64,000 nucleotides of DNA from Pseudomonas mendocina (GTDB lineage: Bacteria; Pseudomonadota; Gammaproteobacteria; Pseudomonadales; Pseudomonadaceae): NCBI RefSeq assembly GCF_900636545.1, contig NZ_LR134290.1, forward strand, positions 1,302,001 through 1,366,000, read 5' to 3'. The notes under the pieces are model-generated. The model was not told where the DNA came from and ran no database searches. It saw nothing but the letters and a program-made list of their open reading frames with translations. A program made the position numbers and the translations under genes. Of this stretch, positions 25,013-33,784 are shown piece after piece; position 1 is the stretch's first letter; each line of letters starts with the position of its first letter.

Positions 25013-25972
25013 ATGCGTATCGTGATCCCGGATGACTATCAGCGCGTCGTGCAACAGCTCGATTGCTTCGGGCTGCTGGAGGGTTTCGATGTTCGCGTGT
25101 ATCACGATGCCGTCAGCGACCCGGATGTACTGGTCGAGCGCTTCGCCGATGCCGACACGCTGGTGCTGACCCGCGAGCGTACGCGTATCGACGCTGCGCT
25201 GCTGGCGCGCTTGCCCAACCTGAAGTTGATCAGCCAGACCGGGCGAGCCGGCCCGCATCTGGATCTGGAGGCTTGCCGCAAGCGCGGTGTGACCGTCGCC
25301 GAGGGCACCGGCTCACCCATCGCTGCGGCCGAGCTGACCTGGGCGCTGATCCTCAATGCGCGGCGTCAACTGCGCGAAGCCATGAACGGTCTGTATGACG
25401 GGTACTGGCAGGTCAACCTCGGGCAGCGTCTGTATGGCCAGACGCTGGGCATCTGGGGTTACGGCAAGATCGGCCAGCGCCTGGCACGTTATGCCCGCGC
25501 ATTCGACATGCAGGTGCTGGTGTGGGGCAGCGAGGCCTCGCGCCAGGCCGCCGTGGCCGATGGCCATGAGGCGGCGCCGACGCGCGAGGCCTTCTTCGAG
25601 CAGGCCGATATCCTCACCCTGCACCTGCGTCTGGTAGAGGCCACACGGCATTGCGTAAGCGCAGCCGACCTGGCGCGGATGAAGCCTGACGCCCTGCTGG
25701 TCAACACCAGCCGCGCCGAGCTGATCGCCCCCGGAGCGCTACTCGATGCGCTCGACAGTGGCCGTCCTGGCCAGGCGGCGCTGGACGTCTTCGAGCAGGA
25801 GCCGATCCTGCAGGCCGACCACCCCCTGCTGACCCATCCTCGCATTCTCTGCACCCCGCATCTGGGTTACGTCGAAAAGCACAACTACGAAGCCTACTTC
25901 GGCGAGGCCTTCGCCAATGTCAGGACGTTTGCGATGAAGTTGGCTGCGACGGGCACGGTCGAGTTCCACTGA
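25013..25972 (+). CDS. D-2-hydroxyacid dehydrogenase
   Basis: 319 residues. Rossmann motif GIWGYGKIGQR (GxGxxG) at about residue 145. The catalytic triad is visible as Arg in NTSRAELI, Glu in DVFEQEPI and His in CTPHLGYVEKHN. It interconverts a D-2-hydroxy acid and the 2-oxo acid with NAD(P)H in the cytoplasm. It starts 14 bases after tctA and is the last gene of the operon, so its substrate is likely an intermediate of the imported acid after the PrpF-like isomerisation. Confidence 0.88.
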   Translation: MRIVIPDDYQRVVQQLDCFGLLEGFDVRVYHDAVSDPDVLVERFADADTLVLTRERTRIDAALLARLPNLKLISQTGRAGPHLDLEACRKRGVTVAEGTGSPIAAAELTWALILNARRQLREAMNGLYDGYWQVNLGQRLYGQTLGIWGYGKIGQRLARYARAFDMQVLVWGSEASRQAAVADGHEAAPTREAFFEQADILTLHLRLVEATRHCVSAADLARMKPDALLVNTSRAELIAPGALLDALDSGRPGQAALDVFEQEPILQADHPLLTHPRILCTPHLGYVEKHNYEAYFGEAFANVRTFAMKLAATGTVEFH

Positions 25973-26049
25973 CTCTTCCTCGCGCAACCTGCATGGCTTG
26001 CTTCTGGCCACACTCTAGCCACGTGTCGCGAGTCTTCCTGGGGCGCTTT

Positions 26050-27114
26050 CTATTGTCGCAGCGGCCAGCTCAACACGAAGCAGCTACCACCGCTCGCAGA
26101 CGGCTGCCAGAACGCCCGTCCGCCATGTGCCTCGGCGATGGCCTTGACCACCGCTAGGCCCAGGCCACTGCCGCCGCTCTTGCGCGAGCGCGACGGGTCG
26201 CCACGGCGAAAGGCCTCGAAGATATCGATGGCCAGGGCGCTGTCGATGCCGGGGCCGTCATCTTCCACGCTCAACTGGCACTCGCCGCCGGCCTGTTCCA
26301 GGCGCACTCGTAGATTGCCCGGATCGGCATGACGCAGTGCGTTTTCCAGCAGTGCCATCAGCGCCTGGCGGATGCGCACGGCATCGCACTCCACCAGCAG
26401 ATCGGCGTCCAGTTCCTGATGCAGGGCAAAGCCTTTTTCCGCCAGCGGCGTGGCGAAGGCCTGCAGTACGGTGCCCAGCTCATCGGCGAGGCGAACGCTG
26501 ATCCGTTGCACTTCCAGATGGCCGCTGTCATTGAGGCTCAGCACGCGCAGATCCTCGATCAGGCAACTGAGGCCTTCCACCTGGCGTAGCAGACCTTCGA
26601 ACAGCTCGCTGCTGGGGCTGAAAACGCCTTCGGCCAGGCCCTGCAGACGGCCGCGCAGGATGGTCACCGGGGTGCGCAACTCGTGGGCGATGGCGGCGTT
26701 CCAGAACTCGCGTTCGCGGGTCATGCCCTGCAGGCGTTCGGCCATCGCATTGAAGTCGCGCACCAGTTGCGCGGTTTCGCCCGTGGCCTGTTCGTCCAGT
26801 GGGGCGCGTGCGTCTAGCTTGCCCTGGGCCACTTCGCGCAGGCTGTGCGCTACCGAGTTCAGCGGGGTGATCAGCCGCCGTGACAGGCGTATGGCGACGA
26901 ATATCGCCATGCCCAGTGCGGCGATGATGGTGCAGCCGATCCAGATCATCTCCACCCTTGAGGGCATCCAGGTTTCGGAGATGCTGCCTGGTAGGTAGGT
27001 CACGGCGATGGCGTAGAACACGTAGGAGCCGAACACCGCGATGAAGATGATGCCCAGCGCCATCACCGCCAGGGACTGGATGATCTGCCGGCGCAGGCCC
27101 GGTGTCGGCTTCAT
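26050..27114 (-). CDS. Two-component sensor histidine kinase
   Basis: 354 residues. Two membrane segments (about 12-35 and 52-73) enclose a very short periplasmic loop, followed by HAMP, a HisKA domain with H in AAIAHELRTPVTILRGRL, and an ATPase domain with SVEDDGPGID and SGGSGLGLAVVKAIAEAHGG. The tiny sensor loop suggests signal detection in or near the membrane, as in intramembrane-sensing and BaeS-type kinases. Its ATG overlaps the stop of the response-regulator gene. The pair diverges from the RND pump genes and probably controls them. Confidence 0.88.
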   Translation of the reverse strand: MKPTPGLRRQIIQSLAVMALGIIFIAVFGSYVFYAIAVTYLPGSISETWMPSRVEMIWIGCTIIAALGMAIFVAIRLSRRLITPLNSVAHSLREVAQGKLDARAPLDEQATGETAQLVRDFNAMAERLQGMTREREFWNAAIAHELRTPVTILRGRLQGLAEGVFSPSSELFEGLLRQVEGLSCLIEDLRVLSLNDSGHLEVQRISVRLADELGTVLQAFATPLAEKGFALHQELDADLLVECDAVRIRQALMALLENALRHADPGNLRVRLEQAGGECQLSVEDDGPGIDSALAIDIFEAFRRGDPSRSRKSGGSGLGLAVVKAIAEAHGGRAFWQPSASGGSCFVLSWPLRQ

Positions 27115-27845
27115 GGCTCGGCGCCGAAGCGATAACCCACGCCCCAGACGCTGGCGGGTACGCCCTGGATATCGAGGGCTTCGAGTTTTTTGCGCAACTT
27201 GCTGACGTGGCTGTCCACGGTGCGTTCGAGCGTATCGCCTTCGGGCAGGCAGCTCTCCAGTAGTTCGGCGCGGCTGAATGCTCGTTTCGGTGCGCGCATC
27301 AGGCAGGCCAGCAGCTTGAATTCGGTCAGGGTCAGATCCAGCGTCTGCGTCTGGCCATCACGAAGTACGCTGGCCTCATGGCTGTCCAGGTCGATCTGGA
27401 AAGCGCCGACGCGCAGCACCTGCGTGGCGGTCGGTGCACTCGCTCGTGTGCGCCGCAGTACGGCCTGCACCCGCGCTACCACTTCGGCCGGATTGAAGGG
27501 TTTGACCACGTAGTCGTCGGCGCCCAGGCGCAGCCCCATCAGCTTGTCGATGTCCTGATCGAGGGCGGTGAGCATGATCACCGGGGTATCGCCACGGGAG
27601 CGGATTTCGCTGAGCACCTTCCAGCCATCGAGCACGGGCATCTGCACGTCGAGCAGCAGCAGATCCGGCTTGAGCGATTGGTGCATTGCCAGGGCCTGCT
27701 GACCGTCGCTGGCGTGCTGGGTGCGCAGGCCGCTGCGTTGCAGATAGGCGATGAGGATGTCGGCGATCTCGGCTTCGTCCTCGGCGATCAGCACTAGTGC
27801 CGGAGCGGAGGAGGCGGAGCTGGTGCGTGCGTGGGGATCGTACAT
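27111..27845 (-). CDS. OmpR-type response regulator
   Basis: 244 residues. Receiver domain with EDEAEI acidic pocket, phosphoacceptor Asp in LLLLDVQMPVLDGW and Lys in YVVKPFNP; C-terminal winged helix ending VWGVGYRFGAEP. The receiver resembles BaeR/AdeR regulators, which control RND efflux genes. The gene is divergent from the adaptor gene of the RND pump, with 160 bases between the starts, so direct control of the pump operon is likely. Confidence 0.88.
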   Translation of the reverse strand: MYDPHARTSSASSAPALVLIAEDEAEIADILIAYLQRSGLRTQHASDGQQALAMHQSLKPDLLLLDVQMPVLDGWKVLSEIRSRGDTPVIMLTALDQDIDKLMGLRLGADDYVVKPFNPAEVVARVQAVLRRTRASAPTATQVLRVGAFQIDLDSHEASVLRDGQTQTLDLTLTEFKLLACLMRAPKRAFSRAELLESCLPEGDTLERTVDSHVSKLRKKLEALDIQGVPASVWGVGYRFGAEP

Positions 27846-28005
27846 GGGCAGGCTCGCAGACGATGGCGCTGAATGTTATCGCGGCCTCCATGCTTTCTCC
27901 ACAAAGCCTCGAATCATTCGCAATAGCCTCGTTTCAGACTGCCGCTTCGATCAGTTCCCGACCTGCATCAGGTGTCGGGCAGCAGTGTTCAGTGAGGAGA
28001 GGGTT

Positions 28006-29169
28006 ATGGGCAGCAAACAACGGCATCTGGGCCGTGTGCTCGCAGTGCTTGCCGTGTTGGGACTGGCAGGTTGTGATGCGCCGCAGCAGGAGGCACAACC
28101 GGAACCCGTGCAGGTGTCGGTCATGACGCTGACACCGCAGACCCTGGACGTCAGCGAGGATTTGCCTGCTCGTGTCGCGGCGTTCAGAACCGCCGAGATT
28201 CGTCCGCAGGTCGGCGGTATCGTGCAGCGCCGGCTGTTCGAGCAAGGTGCCGACATCCAGGCTGGCGCTGCGCTGTTCGAGATCGACGCCGCGCCGTTCA
28301 AGGCCGAGGTGCAAAACGCGGCGGCCGCGCTCAAGCGTGCCCAGGCCGTGTTGGCCCGCGCGCGCATTCAGGTCGAGCGCCTGCGGCCCCTGGTCAGCGC
28401 CGAAGCGGTCAGCCAGCAGACTTATGACGACGCCGCCTCCCAGAGTGAGCAGGCCGCCGCCGACGTCGCCCAGGCCGAAGCGACGCTGGCGCGCAAGCGC
28501 CTGGATCTGAAGTACGCGACCGTCAGCGCGCCGATTGCCGGGCGCGTCGACCAGGCGCAGGTGTCCGAAGGCGCCCTGGTCTCGACCGCCGACACCACGC
28601 CCATGGCCACCGTGCAGCAGATCGATCAGGTGTATGTCGATGTGCGCGAATCCGCCACCAGCCTGGAGCGCTGGCGCCAGGCCCTGGGCAGCCAGCTGGC
28701 ACCCGACGCCGACGGTGTGCCGGTGCAGGTGCTCGACAGCAGCGGCAAGGCCTACGGGCTGAGCGGCAAGATCCTGTTCTCCGGCATCAGCGTGGATGCC
28801 GGCACCGGCAACGTGTTGCTGCGTGTACAGGTCGACAACCCCAACCGGCAACTGCTGCCCGGCATGTACGTGCTGGCGCGGGTGCCGCGGGCGCACTACG
28901 CCGATGCCCTGAGTGTGCCGCAACAGGCAGTGTTGCGCCGTGACGGCCAGGCCAGCGTGTGGGTGCTGGGCGAGGATGAGCAGGTGCAGCGCGTGCCGGT
29001 CGAGCTCGATGAGCTGGTGGGTCGTCGTTATCGCATCGTCAGCGGCCTTAGCGCCGGCCAGCGGGTGGTGATCGAAGGGCTCGATCGCCTGGCCGAGGGC
29101 GCGCCGGTCAAGGCGCGGCTGTGGCAAACCGGCACCGCGAGCGAGCTGGCCAGCTCGTCCGCGCGCTGA
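28006..29169 (+). CDS. RND efflux periplasmic adaptor lipoprotein
   Basis: 387 residues from the ATG at 28006, which has GAGGAGAG six bases upstream; the long open frame upstream to 27751 lacks sense. Lipobox LAGC with Cys23. The membrane-fusion order is visible: beta-barrel/lipoyl half (IRPQVGGIVQRRLFEQGADIQAG), a helical hairpin at about 90-150, the second lipoyl half (YATVSAPIAGRVDQAQVSEG), then barrel (LLPGMYVLARV). It is an AcrA/MexA-type adaptor linking the inner pump to the outer channel. First gene of a four-gene efflux operon. Confidence 0.9.
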   Translation: MGSKQRHLGRVLAVLAVLGLAGCDAPQQEAQPEPVQVSVMTLTPQTLDVSEDLPARVAAFRTAEIRPQVGGIVQRRLFEQGADIQAGAALFEIDAAPFKAEVQNAAAALKRAQAVLARARIQVERLRPLVSAEAVSQQTYDDAASQSEQAAADVAQAEATLARKRLDLKYATVSAPIAGRVDQAQVSEGALVSTADTTPMATVQQIDQVYVDVRESATSLERWRQALGSQLAPDADGVPVQVLDSSGKAYGLSGKILFSGISVDAGTGNVLLRVQVDNPNRQLLPGMYVLARVPRAHYADALSVPQQAVLRRDGQASVWVLGEDEQVQRVPVELDELVGRRYRIVSGLSAGQRVVIEGLDRLAEGAPVKARLWQTGTASELASSSAR

Positions 29170-29184
29170 TCGGGAGAAACCCAA

Positions 29185-32100
29185 ATGCCTCAGTTCTTCA
29201 TCAACCGTCCGGTGTTCGCCTGGGTGATCGCCCTGTTCATCGTGCTGTTCGGCTCAATCGCCATTCCGCAACTGCCGATTGCCCGCTACCCCTCGGTGGC
29301 GCCGCCGTCGGTGGCGCTGTACGCCACCTACCCGGGCGCCACGCCCAAGACCCTCAACGATTCGGTGGTCAGCCTGGTCGAGCGCGAGCTGTCCGGGGTC
29401 AAGAACCTGCTCTACTTCGAGTCCTCGGTTGACACTTCGGGCACTGCGCAGATCACTGCCACCTTCAAACCGGGCACCGATCCCGAACTGGCTCAGGTGG
29501 ACGTGCAGAACCGCATCAAGGCGGTCGAGCCGCGCCTGCCCCAGGTGGTACGCCAGAGCGGCTTGCAGGTGGAGTCCGCCGCCTCGGGCTTTCTGATGAT
29601 GATCGGCATGACCTCGCCGGACGGCCAGTTCGACGAGGTGGTGCTCGGCGACTACCTGGCGCGCAATATCGTGCCGGAGCTGCGCCGTATCGAGGGCGTC
29701 GGCCGTGTGCAGCTGTTCGGTGCCGAGCAGGCGCTGCGCATCTGGGTCGACCCCAACAAGCTGACCGCTTTCGGCCTGACCATGGGCGATCTGTCCCAGG
29801 CCATCGAGCAGCAGAACGCGCAGATCGCCCCCGGTCGGCTCGGTGACGAGCCGGCATTGCCGGGGCAGCGGCTGGCCGTGCCGCTGACCGTCGAGGGCCA
29901 GCTGGAAACGCCCGAACAGTTCGCTGCCGTGGTGCTGCGCTCTACTGCCGATGGCTCGCGGGTGACCATCGGTGATGTCGCGCGGGTCGAGCTGGGCGCC
30001 CAGTCCTACGGTTTTTCCAATCGTGAGAACGGCGTGTCGGCGACCAGCGCTGCCATTCAGCTATCGCCCGGTGCCAACGCCGTGCGCACGGCCCAGGCGG
30101 TACGTGACCGGCTCGCCGAGCTGGCGCCGAGCATGCCTACCGGCATGAGCTATTCGGTGCCGTTCGACACCGCGCCGTTCGTCAAGGTATCCATCGAGAA
30201 GGTGATCTATACCCTGCTCGAGGCCATGGTGCTGGTGTTTCTGGTGATGTTCCTGTTCCTGCAGAACATGCGCTACACGCTGATCCCGGCCATCGTCGCG
30301 CCCATCGCGCTGCTCGGCACTTTCGCGGTGATGCTGCTGGCCGGCTTCTCGATCAATTCGCTGACCATGTTCGGCATGGTGCTGGCCATCGGCATCATCG
30401 TCGACGACGCCATCGTGGTGGTCGAAAATGTCGAGAGGCTGATGGCTACCCGCGGCCTGTCGCCGCGCGAGGCGACCCTGCAGGCGATGAAGGAGATCAC
30501 CGGCGCGGTAATCGGCATCACCCTGGTGCTCACCGCGGTGTTCATTCCCATGGCTTTCGCCAGCGGTTCGGTGGGGGTGATCTACCAGCAGTTCACCCTG
30601 TCGATGGCGGTGTCGATCCTGTTCTCGGCGTTCCTGGCGCTGACCCTGACGCCAGCGCTGTGCGCCACGCTGCTGCGTCCGGTCAGTGCTGACCACCACG
30701 AAAAACGTGGCTTCTTCGGTGCCTTCAATCGCGGTTTCGAGCGCCTGACCGAGCGCTACACCGGGCGCGTTAGCCGGCTGGTCGGGCGCAGCGGGCGGAT
30801 GATGCTGGTATTCGCGCTGCTCTGCGGCGTGCTGGCCATCGCCGGGCAGCAGCTACCGTCGTCGTTCCTGCCGGAGGAGGATCAGGGCTATTTCATGACC
30901 TCCATCCAGTTACCGACGGGCGCCACCAGCGAGCGCACCCTGGATGTAGTCAAGCGCTTCGAGGCCCACGTGGCCACGCGCCCGGCGCTGGACACCAACA
31001 TCGTGGTGCAGGGCTTCAGCTTTTCGGGTTCCGGCACCAACGCGGCGATGGCCTTCACCATGCTCAAGGATTGGGATCAGCGCAACGGCGCTACTGCCGC
31101 CGAGGAAGCGGCGCTGGCCCAGGAGGCCATGGCCGACAACGTAGAAGGCACGGTGATGAGCCTGATGCCGCCGGCTATCGACGAACTCGGCACCTCGTCG
31201 GGCTTCACCCTGTTCCTGCAGGATCGCGCTAACCGTGGCGAAGCCGCGCTGCTCAAGGCCCAGGCCCAGCTGCTGGAGCTGGCCGGGCAGAGCCGGGTGG
31301 TCAGCGATGTGTACCCCGATGGTCTGCCGCCAGGCGAGAGCATTCGCCTGAACATCGACCGCCAGAAGGCCGAGGCCATGGGCCTGTCGTTCGCGGCGGT
31401 GAGCAGCACGCTGTCGGCAGCCATGGGCTCGCAGTACGTCAACGACTTCCCCAATGCCGGGCGCATGCAGCAGGTGATCCTGCAGGCTGACGCCCCGGCG
31501 CGCATGCAGCTCGACGATGTGCTCAGCCTGCGCGTGCGCAACGCCAGCGGCGGCATGGTGCCGCTGCGCGAAGTGGTAACGCCGGTGTGGAGCGAGTCGC
31601 CGCAGCAGATGATGCGCTTCCAGGGCTTCCCGGCGGTGCGTATTGCCGGCGGCGCGGCGCCTGGCGTTTCCAGCGGCGCGGCAATGGCCGAGATGGAGCG
31701 CCTGGTCGCCCAGTTGCCTCAGGGCTATGCGGTGGCCTGGACGGGCCAATCACTGCAGGAGCGCCAGTCGGCGGCCCAGGCACCGATGCTCATGGCGCTC
31801 TCGGCGCTGGTGGTGTTCCTGGTGCTGGCGGCGTTGTACGAGAGCTGGTCGATTCCTTTGTCGGTGATGTTGGTGGTGCCCCTCGGTCTGCTCGGCGCGG
31901 TAGCGGCGGTGATGTTGCGCGGTCTGCCCAACGACGTGTTCTTCAAGGTGGGGATGATCACCATCATCGGCCTGTCGGCGAAGAACGCCATCCTGATCGT
32001 CGAGTTCGCCCGTCAGCTGCATGGCGAAGGTCGCTCGCTGGTGGACGCCGCGGTGACCGCCGCGCGGCTGCGTCTGCGCCCGATTCTGATGACCTCGCTG

Positions 32101-32325
32101 GCCTTCACCCTGGGGGTGGTGCCGTTGATGCTCGCCGCCGGCGCCAGCGCTGAGACCCAGCACGCCATCGGCACCGGCGTGTTCGGCGGCATGCTCAGCG
32201 GCACCCTGCTGGCGGTGTTCTTCGTGCCGTCGTTCTTCGTATTCGTGATGGGGCTGCAGGAACGCTTTCAGGCTTGGCGCGCACAGCGCACCGCCGCAGT
32301 GCCGCAGCCTGGTGAGGAGCAATGA
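29185..32325 (+). CDS. RND efflux pump, HAE1-type inner-membrane permease
   Basis: 1046 residues, the usual AcrB/MexB length. N-terminus MPQFFINRPVFAWVIALFIVLFG. Proton-relay aspartates are in AIGIIVDDAIVVVENV of TM4, and the matching helix in the second half is FFKVGMITIIGLSAKNAILIVEFA. Two large periplasmic porter loops and the C-terminal bundle (HAIGTGVFGGMLSGTLLAVFFVPSFFVFV) are complete. It exports drugs, solvents or dyes in a trimer with the adaptor and outer-membrane factor encoded on either side. Stop and next start overlap (ATGA). Confidence 0.93.
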   Translation: MPQFFINRPVFAWVIALFIVLFGSIAIPQLPIARYPSVAPPSVALYATYPGATPKTLNDSVVSLVERELSGVKNLLYFESSVDTSGTAQITATFKPGTDPELAQVDVQNRIKAVEPRLPQVVRQSGLQVESAASGFLMMIGMTSPDGQFDEVVLGDYLARNIVPELRRIEGVGRVQLFGAEQALRIWVDPNKLTAFGLTMGDLSQAIEQQNAQIAPGRLGDEPALPGQRLAVPLTVEGQLETPEQFAAVVLRSTADGSRVTIGDVARVELGAQSYGFSNRENGVSATSAAIQLSPGANAVRTAQAVRDRLAELAPSMPTGMSYSVPFDTAPFVKVSIEKVIYTLLEAMVLVFLVMFLFLQNMRYTLIPAIVAPIALLGTFAVMLLAGFSINSLTMFGMVLAIGIIVDDAIVVVENVERLMATRGLSPREATLQAMKEITGAVIGITLVLTAVFIPMAFASGSVGVIYQQFTLSMAVSILFSAFLALTLTPALCATLLRPVSADHHEKRGFFGAFNRGFERLTERYTGRVSRLVGRSGRMMLVFALLCGVLAIAGQQLPSSFLPEEDQGYFMTSIQLPTGATSERTLDVVKRFEAHVATRPALDTNIVVQGFSFSGSGTNAAMAFTMLKDWDQRNGATAAEEAALAQEAMADNVEGTVMSLMPPAIDELGTSSGFTLFLQDRANRGEAALLKAQAQLLELAGQSRVVSDVYPDGLPPGESIRLNIDRQKAEAMGLSFAAVSSTLSAAMGSQYVNDFPNAGRMQQVILQADAPARMQLDDVLSLRVRNASGGMVPLREVVTPVWSESPQQMMRFQGFPAVRIAGGAAPGVSSGAAMAEMERLVAQLPQGYAVAWTGQSLQERQSAAQAPMLMALSALVVFLVLAALYESWSIPLSVMLVVPLGLLGAVAAVMLRGLPNDVFFKVGMITIIGLSAKNAILIVEFARQLHGEGRSLVDAAVTAARLRLRPILMTSLAFTLGVVPLMLAAGASAETQHAIGTGVFGGMLSGTLLAVFFVPSFFVFVMGLQERFQAWRAQRTAAVPQPGEEQ

Positions 32326-33782
32326 TCATGCGTTATTTGATGGTAGTCGCCCTAGTCACCGGCGTGTCGGCCTGTTCCATGACGCCCGAACTGGAGCGCC
32401 CGGCGCCACCGGTGCCGGCTAGCTTTCCAGAGGCTGCTGCGCTGCAGGGCGCCGCCGTGCCAGCCAGCGAAATGGGCTGGCGCACGATGTTCGCCGACCC
32501 GCAGTTGCAGCGCCTGATCGAGCTGGCGCTGGTGCATAACCGCGATCTGCGCCTGGCCGCGTTGAACGTCGATGCCGCGCGCTCGATGTTCAATATCCAG
32601 CAGTCCACGCGCCTGCCGTCGGTGTCGCTGGATGCCAGCCGCACTCGGGAGCGTGCCCTGGCGCAGGACAACAGTGGTGAGTCGCGACGCGAGGTGAGCA
32701 ACCAGGTCGCCGTGAATGTCGGCGTCAGCGCCTTCGAGCTGGATCTGTTCGGCCGTGTGCGCTCGTTGTCCGATGCGGCGCTGGCCCGTTACCTGGCCAG
32801 TGAGCAGGGCCGCGATGCGGCGCAGATCAGCCTGATCGGGGCGGTGGCCGACGCCTATTTCGCCCGCCAGCTGGCCGACGAGCAACGCCAGTTGGCCCAG
32901 CGCACCCTCAAGGACTGGCAGCAGTCCCTGAAACTCGCGCGCCTGCTGCAGGATGCCAAGCAGAACAGCGGCCTGGATGTTGCCCAGGCCGAGGGGCAGG
33001 TGGCCAGCGCCGAGGCCGATCTGCAGGCGCGTCAGCGGGCCTATGTCCAGGCAGGCAATGCGCTGCAGTTGCTGGTTGGTGCTGAGCTGCCGGCTGACTT
33101 GCCGGCGCCGAGGGAACTCGCCCGGCAACCGCTGGTGGCGCCGCTGCCTGCGGGTTTGCACTCGGACATGCTGCTGGTGCGCCCGGACATTCGCCAGGCC
33201 GAACAGACCCTCAGCGCCGCCAATGCCGATATCGGCGCGGCCCGGGCGGCGTTCTTCCCGCAGGTATCGCTGACTGCTTCGTTCGGCTATGCCAGCACCT
33301 CCCTGGACAGTCTGTTCGACCCGAGCCGCCAGGTGTGGCGCTTCGCCCCGCAGATCTCCCAGCCGTTGTTCCAGGCTGGGCGCCTGCGCGCCGAACTGCG
33401 CCTGGCCAAGGTGCGCAAGTCCGAGGCGGTGGCCCAGTACGAGCGCGCCATCCAGGTCGCCTTTCGCGAAGTGGCCGATGCCCTGGCCGGTATGGCCACC
33501 CTGGACAGCCAGATCGAGGCGCAGACCCGCGTGGTGGCCAGCGCTCAGCGTCGTGTGGCGCTATCCGGCCTGCGCTACCAGGCCGGCGTCGATGGCCGCC
33601 TGGAACTGCTCGATGCTCAGCGCGGGCTGTACGCCGCCCAGCAGAGCCTGCTGGAGCTGCGCCGCGATGCAGCGATCAACAGCGTGGCCTTGTACAAGGC
33701 GCTGGGCGGCGGCCTGCGTGAGCGTACTATCATCACCGCCGCGAACGACCCCGCGGCCAATGCCGATCATCGAGAGCAGTAG
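32322..33782 (+). CDS. Outer-membrane factor lipoprotein, OprM type
   Basis: 486 residues with an N-terminal lipobox VSAC (Cys18) and the TolC-family pattern in two repeats: LIELALVHNRDLRLAALNVDAARSM and RPDIRQAEQTLSAANADIGAARAAFFPQVSL. It forms the outer-membrane duct of the RND system. The ATG at 32322 overlaps the pump stop; an ATG at 32328 is an alternative start. The MFS gene begins two bases after this stop, so the same channel could also serve that exporter. Confidence 0.92.
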   Translation: MIMRYLMVVALVTGVSACSMTPELERPAPPVPASFPEAAALQGAAVPASEMGWRTMFADPQLQRLIELALVHNRDLRLAALNVDAARSMFNIQQSTRLPSVSLDASRTRERALAQDNSGESRREVSNQVAVNVGVSAFELDLFGRVRSLSDAALARYLASEQGRDAAQISLIGAVADAYFARQLADEQRQLAQRTLKDWQQSLKLARLLQDAKQNSGLDVAQAEGQVASAEADLQARQRAYVQAGNALQLLVGAELPADLPAPRELARQPLVAPLPAGLHSDMLLVRPDIRQAEQTLSAANADIGAARAAFFPQVSLTASFGYASTSLDSLFDPSRQVWRFAPQISQPLFQAGRLRAELRLAKVRKSEAVAQYERAIQVAFREVADALAGMATLDSQIEAQTRVVASAQRRVALSGLRYQAGVDGRLELLDAQRGLYAAQQSLLELRRDAAINSVALYKALGGGLRERTIITAANDPAANADHREQ

Positions 33783-33784
33783 TT

